From Bacillota bacterium (GTDB lineage Bacteria; Bacillota; Dethiobacteria; DTU022; UBA8154): a DNA stretch of 8,696 bases. Position 1 is the first letter of the stretch. The number at the start of each line of letters is the position of its first letter. Positions 5,732 to 8,696 of the stretch are shown one piece after another. The DNA is taken from the NCBI GenBank assembly GCA_003456095.1, contig DMPF01000186.1, forward strand, positions 1 through 8,696, written 5' to 3'. The translations under genes and the position numbers were made by a program. A model generated the notes under the pieces. The model was not told where the DNA came from. It was given only the letters and a program-made list of their open reading frames with translations, and made no database searches.

Positions 5732-6127
5732 GTGAAGTTGATTAAGTTGTTTGCCAGTGTGCTGGTGTTGCTTGCTCTCGGCCTGGTTATTGTTGCGGGT
5801 GCCGTCTATTTTTGGCTTTGGCCGATGGCACAACGGTACTTGGCCTCGCTAAGCGCAATCTTACAACAATCTCCTGCCGCTGTAGAGGAGATCCTGCCGG
5901 CTTTGCCCATGGAAGAACTGGGTATTGGATTAGGCGATCTTCTCGCTGCAGTGCCGATAATTGAAAAGTTAGGCATTGAAGGGCTTACGCAAATACAGGA
6001 GCTTGCTAGTGGCGGGTTTACTGCAGAAGAGGCTCAACAAGTTCTTGCCATCCTGCAAGAAAAGCTCTCGGCTGCAGAGCTAGCCCAATTAAAAGAACTG
6101 CTGCCTGAACTGCCAAAAATGCAGTAA
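5732..6127 (+). CDS. Small membrane-anchored helical protein of unknown function
   Basis: The protein is 131 residues from GTG 5732, chosen because AAGGAGG lies at 5721-5727; the 4-bp spacing is short and TTG 5738 is an alternative. The upstream extension of the frame overlaps the promoter and is unlikely to be translated. Residues about 6-30 (FASVLVLLALGLVIVAGAVY) form one membrane segment or an uncleaved signal anchor after a short Lys-containing N-terminus. The remaining 100 residues are rich in Ala, Leu and Glu and look wholly helical, with GFTAEEAQQVLAILQEKLSA as one amphipathic segment. It has no cysteines and no catalytic motif. The soluble part is probably outside the cytoplasm, or it lines the membrane. 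I recognise no family. It is a single gene, convergent with the zinc-finger gene. Confidence 0.72.
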   Translation: MKLIKLFASVLVLLALGLVIVAGAVYFWLWPMAQRYLASLSAILQQSPAAVEEILPALPMEELGIGLGDLLAAVPIIEKLGIEGLTQIQELASGGFTAEEAQQVLAILQEKLSAAELAQLKELLPELPKMQ

Positions 6128-6167
6128 CCCCTGCATCGTTCAACGTTAAAAAGCGGTGGGTTTAAAC

Positions 6168-6425
6168 CTAAAAATCAAAAAGATTTCCCAGCAGCGACTT
6201 ACGTTTACGCCTGCCGCGCTCATTGTAGTCCCGGTCGTCATCGTCAAAAAAGCTTCCCGGGCGGCGCTCGCCTCCCGATTCGCTCCGAGGTGTTGAAAAC
6301 TCAATAATCTTGTCCAATTCCCCACGATCAAGCCATACCCCTCGACATTTAGGGCAGTAGTCGATCTCCACACCCTGTCGTTCCGCCATTTTCAAATCAA
6401 CATTGTTGCATACTGGACACATCAT
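6168..6425 (-). CDS. TFIIB-type zinc-ribbon protein
   Basis: This 85-residue protein starts at the first of two adjacent ATGs, 8 bp after AAGGAGG. Residues 1-43 form a zinc ribbon: CPVC at 3-6, then CPKC at 24-27, followed by RGVWLDRGELDKI, the signature of the bacterial zf-TFIIB-like small protein family. The C-terminal 40 residues are low-complexity and charged: an acidic run FFDDDDRD, a basic run RGRRKRK, then the hydrophobic end LLGNLFDF. These resemble a disordered tail for protein or nucleic-acid contact. Family function is not established. The ORF could extend upstream to 6566, but that part carries the promoter and is not expected to be translated. It is convergent with the membrane protein gene, with 40 bp between stops. 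Confidence 0.88.
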   Translation of the reverse strand: MMCPVCNNVDLKMAERQGVEIDYCPKCRGVWLDRGELDKIIEFSTPRSESGGERRPGSFFDDDDRDYNERGRRKRKSLLGNLFDF

Positions 6426-6471
6426 GGCTTTCGCCTCCTTGTTGCTATTATTCCGGAAAACATTCAGCTTT

Positions 6472-6500
6472 ATTCTACCATAAATGGCAGCTTGGCGCAA
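6472..6500 (-). promoter_or_regulatory. Sigma-A promoter of the zinc-ribbon gene
   Basis: On the minus strand TTGCGC (6500-6495) and TAGAAT (6477-6472) are exactly 17 bp apart, about 50 bp before the ATG at 6425. This supports the short start over the longer open frame. Confidence 0.65.
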
Positions 6501-6667
6501 TGTAATCGGTATGGAGCTTTTTGCGTTGCGCGCCATTTTTTTCTCAGCCCACAAAACTTTTAGCAAGCACTGCTGTATTTCAGGGCGAATCAGCCGCTCG
6601 GATTTCCAGAATGTAACAGTGGTACCCTAAAAAGGGCACACTTTCCCCTTGGAGCTTCTGTCGGTTT
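6501..6667. other. Non-coding stretch beside the transposase remnant
   Basis: Between the zinc-ribbon promoter and the transposase fragment I see no gene. An octamer AAAGGGCA at 6631-6638 has an inverted match TGCCCTTT at 6973-6980 on the far side of the fragment. This could be residual insertion-sequence ends but is too short to claim. The stretch 6934-6996 beyond the fragment also holds no gene and no clear terminator for the IspH-S1 gene. Confidence 0.4.
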
Positions 6668-6933
6668 TTACGTTCTTTTTTTGTAATAATTCGTCCACTT
6701 GTAACTTGATCGCGCTAGAGGTGTGAAGATCCGCCGGTCTTCCTCCAGGGGGATGCGCACCCCTGCGCTTGTACAACACTGTTTCATCCCTTTACACTCC
6801 AGGCCGTAATGCTTGGCCGGACAGCGGTATTTTAGCGTTTCCCGGTCTTTTTCAGATCCACCAAAGGCCATCTCTAAACGCTTGTTTGTCTCGGGACAAT
6901 AGCAATAAACAGTGCCCCTGTAATCATAAACCT
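6668..6933 (-). pseudogene. Transposase fragment (DDE/IS4-like), truncated at both ends
   Basis: The minus-strand frame, entered after an in-frame TGA near 6934, reads YDYRGTVYCYCPETNKRLEM, then a block with YRCPAKHYGLECKG, then RIPLEEDRRIFTPLARSSYK and NYYKKRT before a stop. The paired-cysteine block and the DRRIFTP...KRT block are familiar from the C-terminal half of DDE transposases common in Clostridia. In intact members the KKRT segment continues into a conserved AVERVNSRLD segment, which is missing here. The catalytic N-terminal part is also absent. It is therefore an inactive remnant of an insertion sequence. Exact IS family is uncertain. Confidence 0.65.
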
Positions 6934-6996
6934 TTCAGGGACGGAAGCCGGTAGTTTAACCGTATTATATAATGCCCTTTAATGCCTTCTATTTTA

Positions 6997-8696
6997 CTAT
7001 TCCTCTTTTATTTTATGATTATTAAAAAGTTCTCCAAAAACATCTCCTAATGTGACTCCCTGATTGTCTTCATTTGGTGTTGGCTGTACGGGAAAATCAC
7101 GGGGAGCAGGACGGGCATCTTTAATGCTGAGGCTAATACGCTTGGCTTCGGTATTCACGTCGATTATTTTAACTTCTATTTCATCCCCCTCCTTAACTAT
7201 TTCAGAAGGATGCTTGACGTGGAAATCTGCCAGTTGTGATATGTGAACCAGACCTTCAACTCCGGGAAGCAGTTCAACAAAAACACCAAAATTTACTATT
7301 CTGGTAACACGTCCCTTTATAATCTCGTTGGCAGCAAATTCCTGTCCTGCCACTGTCCAGGGGTCAGGTTGGGCTTGTCTGATACTAAGACTGATCCGCT
7401 CCCTCTCTGGAATAACCTCCAGGACTTTTACCGGCACCTCTTCGCCTACCTTAAGTACATCACGGGGGTGGCCCACACGCTGCCAGGAAACTTCGGAGAT
7501 ATGCACAAGGCCATCTATATGTCCTACATCGACGAAAGCACCAAAATCCGTCAATCTCTTTACAACACCGCTGATAATATCTCCTTCTTTTATTTTTTCG
7601 ATGGTTTCCTGTTTTTTAGTCTCCAATTCCTTTTCTAGGTATTGCCTGCGAGATAGAATTATTTTATCCCGATCCCGGTTCAATTCCAAAACTTTGAAAG
7701 CAAATATCTCACCGCGGAACTGCGCAAAATCGGGGATATATTTTACATCAACCAGTGAACCGGGCATAAATCCTTCCATGCCGCTGCCCAAATCAATAAT
7801 AATACCGCGCGGAACAACATTTTTCACCAAACCCTGGACATTGGCGCCTATTTTCATCGCTTCCTCAAGTTCTTTCCAGCGCCGCTCACGCTGCAACCGT
7901 TTACGGGAAACAATAATCTTATCATCCTGCTCAACCATCTTTAATATAAGGACATCAATCATATCTCCTATGGTAAATTGTTCCTTTAAAGTTTGTTCAC
8001 CCTCAAGGAATACCTCCCGCCGGGGCAAAGTCGCTTCTGTTTTGTAACCGATATCGATTAAAACCTGATCATCATCGATCAAAAGCACCTTACCGGTAAC
8101 TATATCTCCCAGATGGTATTCCTTAACAGCGTTACCGGAGGAGATCTCTTCCTGAACCTTTTCTTCGGGTTGCTTGTTTTGTTCCTGCTCCATTCTTTCC
8201 ATCTCTTCCATCTTTTCTTTTACCTCCTTGATCGTCCTGTGGGGAGTTGAGGCACCGGCAGTTATCCCCACATTTCTCGCCCATGCCGACCAACTCATCT
8301 CAATCTCAGATACGCCGGTAATCTGGAATGCTTTTGTTATTTCACAACAAACCTGCACCAGCTTTTGGGTATTGGAGCTTCGCTTGTCTCCCACCACAAG
8401 CATCAAGTCCACCTTGGCTGCCAATGCTGTCGCTGCTTCCTGCCGCTGCGTCGTTGCCCTGCAAATGGTTTGGCACACTTTTAAACTCGGGCACCTTTGC
8501 TTGAACGATTCTGCAAGGATATAATATTCTTTTTTCTGTTGGGTGGTTTGTGAAATTAAAACTGATTTTGGGGACAAAGATATATCTTTATATTGCGCTA
8601 TCTCCCCCGGTTCCAGTATTAACGCCCCCGTCTTGCTCCATCCCAAAAGGGCTTGTACTTCAGGATGTTGGCGATCTCCATAAATTATTATATCAT
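6997..8696 (-). CDS. ispH: IspH (HMBPP reductase) fused to ribosomal protein S1-like domains (N-terminus outside window)
   Basis: The last 565 residues are visible and the frame runs off the right edge. Visible residues 1-160 are the C-terminal half or more of IspH, the [4Fe-4S] enzyme that reduces HMBPP to IPP and DMAPP in the MEP isoprenoid pathway. The blocks are GDRQHPEV, then TICRATTQRQ with a cluster-ligand Cys at 78, then VVGDKRSSNT (101-109) and GITAGASTP (143-151). A Glu/Gln/Lys-rich linker (about 158-190) leads to four S1 RNA-binding domains at about 194-265, 281-350, 369-440 and 455-526. The third and fourth carry the typical DFGAFV/NFGVFV and GLVHIS motifs. A short acidic tail follows. 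The arrangement is a known bifunctional protein in Clostridia. The first two cluster cysteines lie outside the window and could not be checked. Confidence 0.95.
   Translation of the reverse strand, partial: DIIIYGDRQHPEVQALLGWSKTGALILEPGEIAQYKDISLSPKSVLISQTTQQKKEYYILAESFKQRCPSLKVCQTICRATTQRQEAATALAAKVDLMLVVGDKRSSNTQKLVQVCCEITKAFQITGVSEIEMSWSAWARNVGITAGASTPHRTIKEVKEKMEEMERMEQEQNKQPEEKVQEEISSGNAVKEYHLGDIVTGKVLLIDDDQVLIDIGYKTEATLPRREVFLEGEQTLKEQFTIGDMIDVLILKMVEQDDKIIVSRKRLQRERRWKELEEAMKIGANVQGLVKNVVPRGIIIDLGSGMEGFMPGSLVDVKYIPDFAQFRGEIFAFKVLELNRDRDKIILSRRQYLEKELETKKQETIEKIKEGDIISGVVKRLTDFGAFVDVGHIDGLVHISEVSWQRVGHPRDVLKVGEEVPVKVLEVIPERERISLSIRQAQPDPWTVAGQEFAANEIIKGRVTRIVNFGVFVELLPGVEGLVHISQLADFHVKHPSEIVKEGDEIEVKIIDVNTEAKRISLSIKDARPAPRDFPVQPTPNEDNQGVTLGDVFGELFNNHKIKEE

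Noticed and set aside
6631..6980. AAAGGGCA / TGCCCTTT pair as terminal inverted repeats of the insertion sequence
   Set aside because: An 8-bp match 340 bp apart without extension or target duplication is within chance expectation.
7064..8524. Plus-strand frames opposite the IspH-S1 gene
   Set aside because: Antisense shadows of a gene with continuous IspH and S1 motifs; no domains, promoters or ribosome binding sites of their own.

Overview
The window looks like chromosomal DNA from a spore-forming, anaerobic Clostridia-type Firmicute. The genus cannot be fixed from the sequence. Four things point this way: an IspH protein fused to ribosomal protein S1 domains (an arrangement known from Clostridia), a consensus Spo0A box in a sigma-A promoter, strong AGGAGG ribosome binding sites with frequent GTG/TTG starts, and small subunits of a biotin-dependent, sodium-pumping decarboxylase.

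Left part (1-1535). A CCA-adding enzyme/poly(A) polymerase family gene runs leftward off the window edge. Divergent from it is a 73-residue XRE repressor-like gene. Its promoter carries a perfect 0A box between -35 and -10, and a clear intrinsic terminator follows the gene.

Centre (1550-4276). A rightward three-gene operon has its own good promoter. It encodes an HTH regulator with a C-terminal alpha/beta domain, a 298-residue protein of unknown function, and a 371-residue homologue of cyanobacterial long-chain acyl-ACP reductase (AAR). The AAR-like protein keeps the equivalent of the catalytic cysteine, a Rossmann GxxGxxG loop and the TTGNxxT segment. A fatty-aldehyde-forming reductase with a dedicated regulator and an unknown partner, and no aldehyde-deformylating oxygenase nearby, is the best candidate here for an undescribed system.

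Centre-right (4320-5605). This is a small cluster of sodium-pump decarboxylase accessory proteins. It holds a small membrane-protein ORF interrupted by an in-frame TAG, a delta/epsilon-like subunit containing a very recent 111-bp tandem duplication, and a translationally coupled biotin carrier protein. No carboxyltransferase or ion-pump subunit is present. The cluster ends at a long hairpin.

Right part (5669-8696). An unrecognised small membrane-anchored protein runs rightward. Convergent with it is a leftward zinc-finger protein of the TFIIB-like family. Next comes a decayed transposase fragment in an otherwise empty stretch of about 500 bp. Last is the C-terminal 565 residues of the leftward IspH-S1 fusion, which continues off the right edge.
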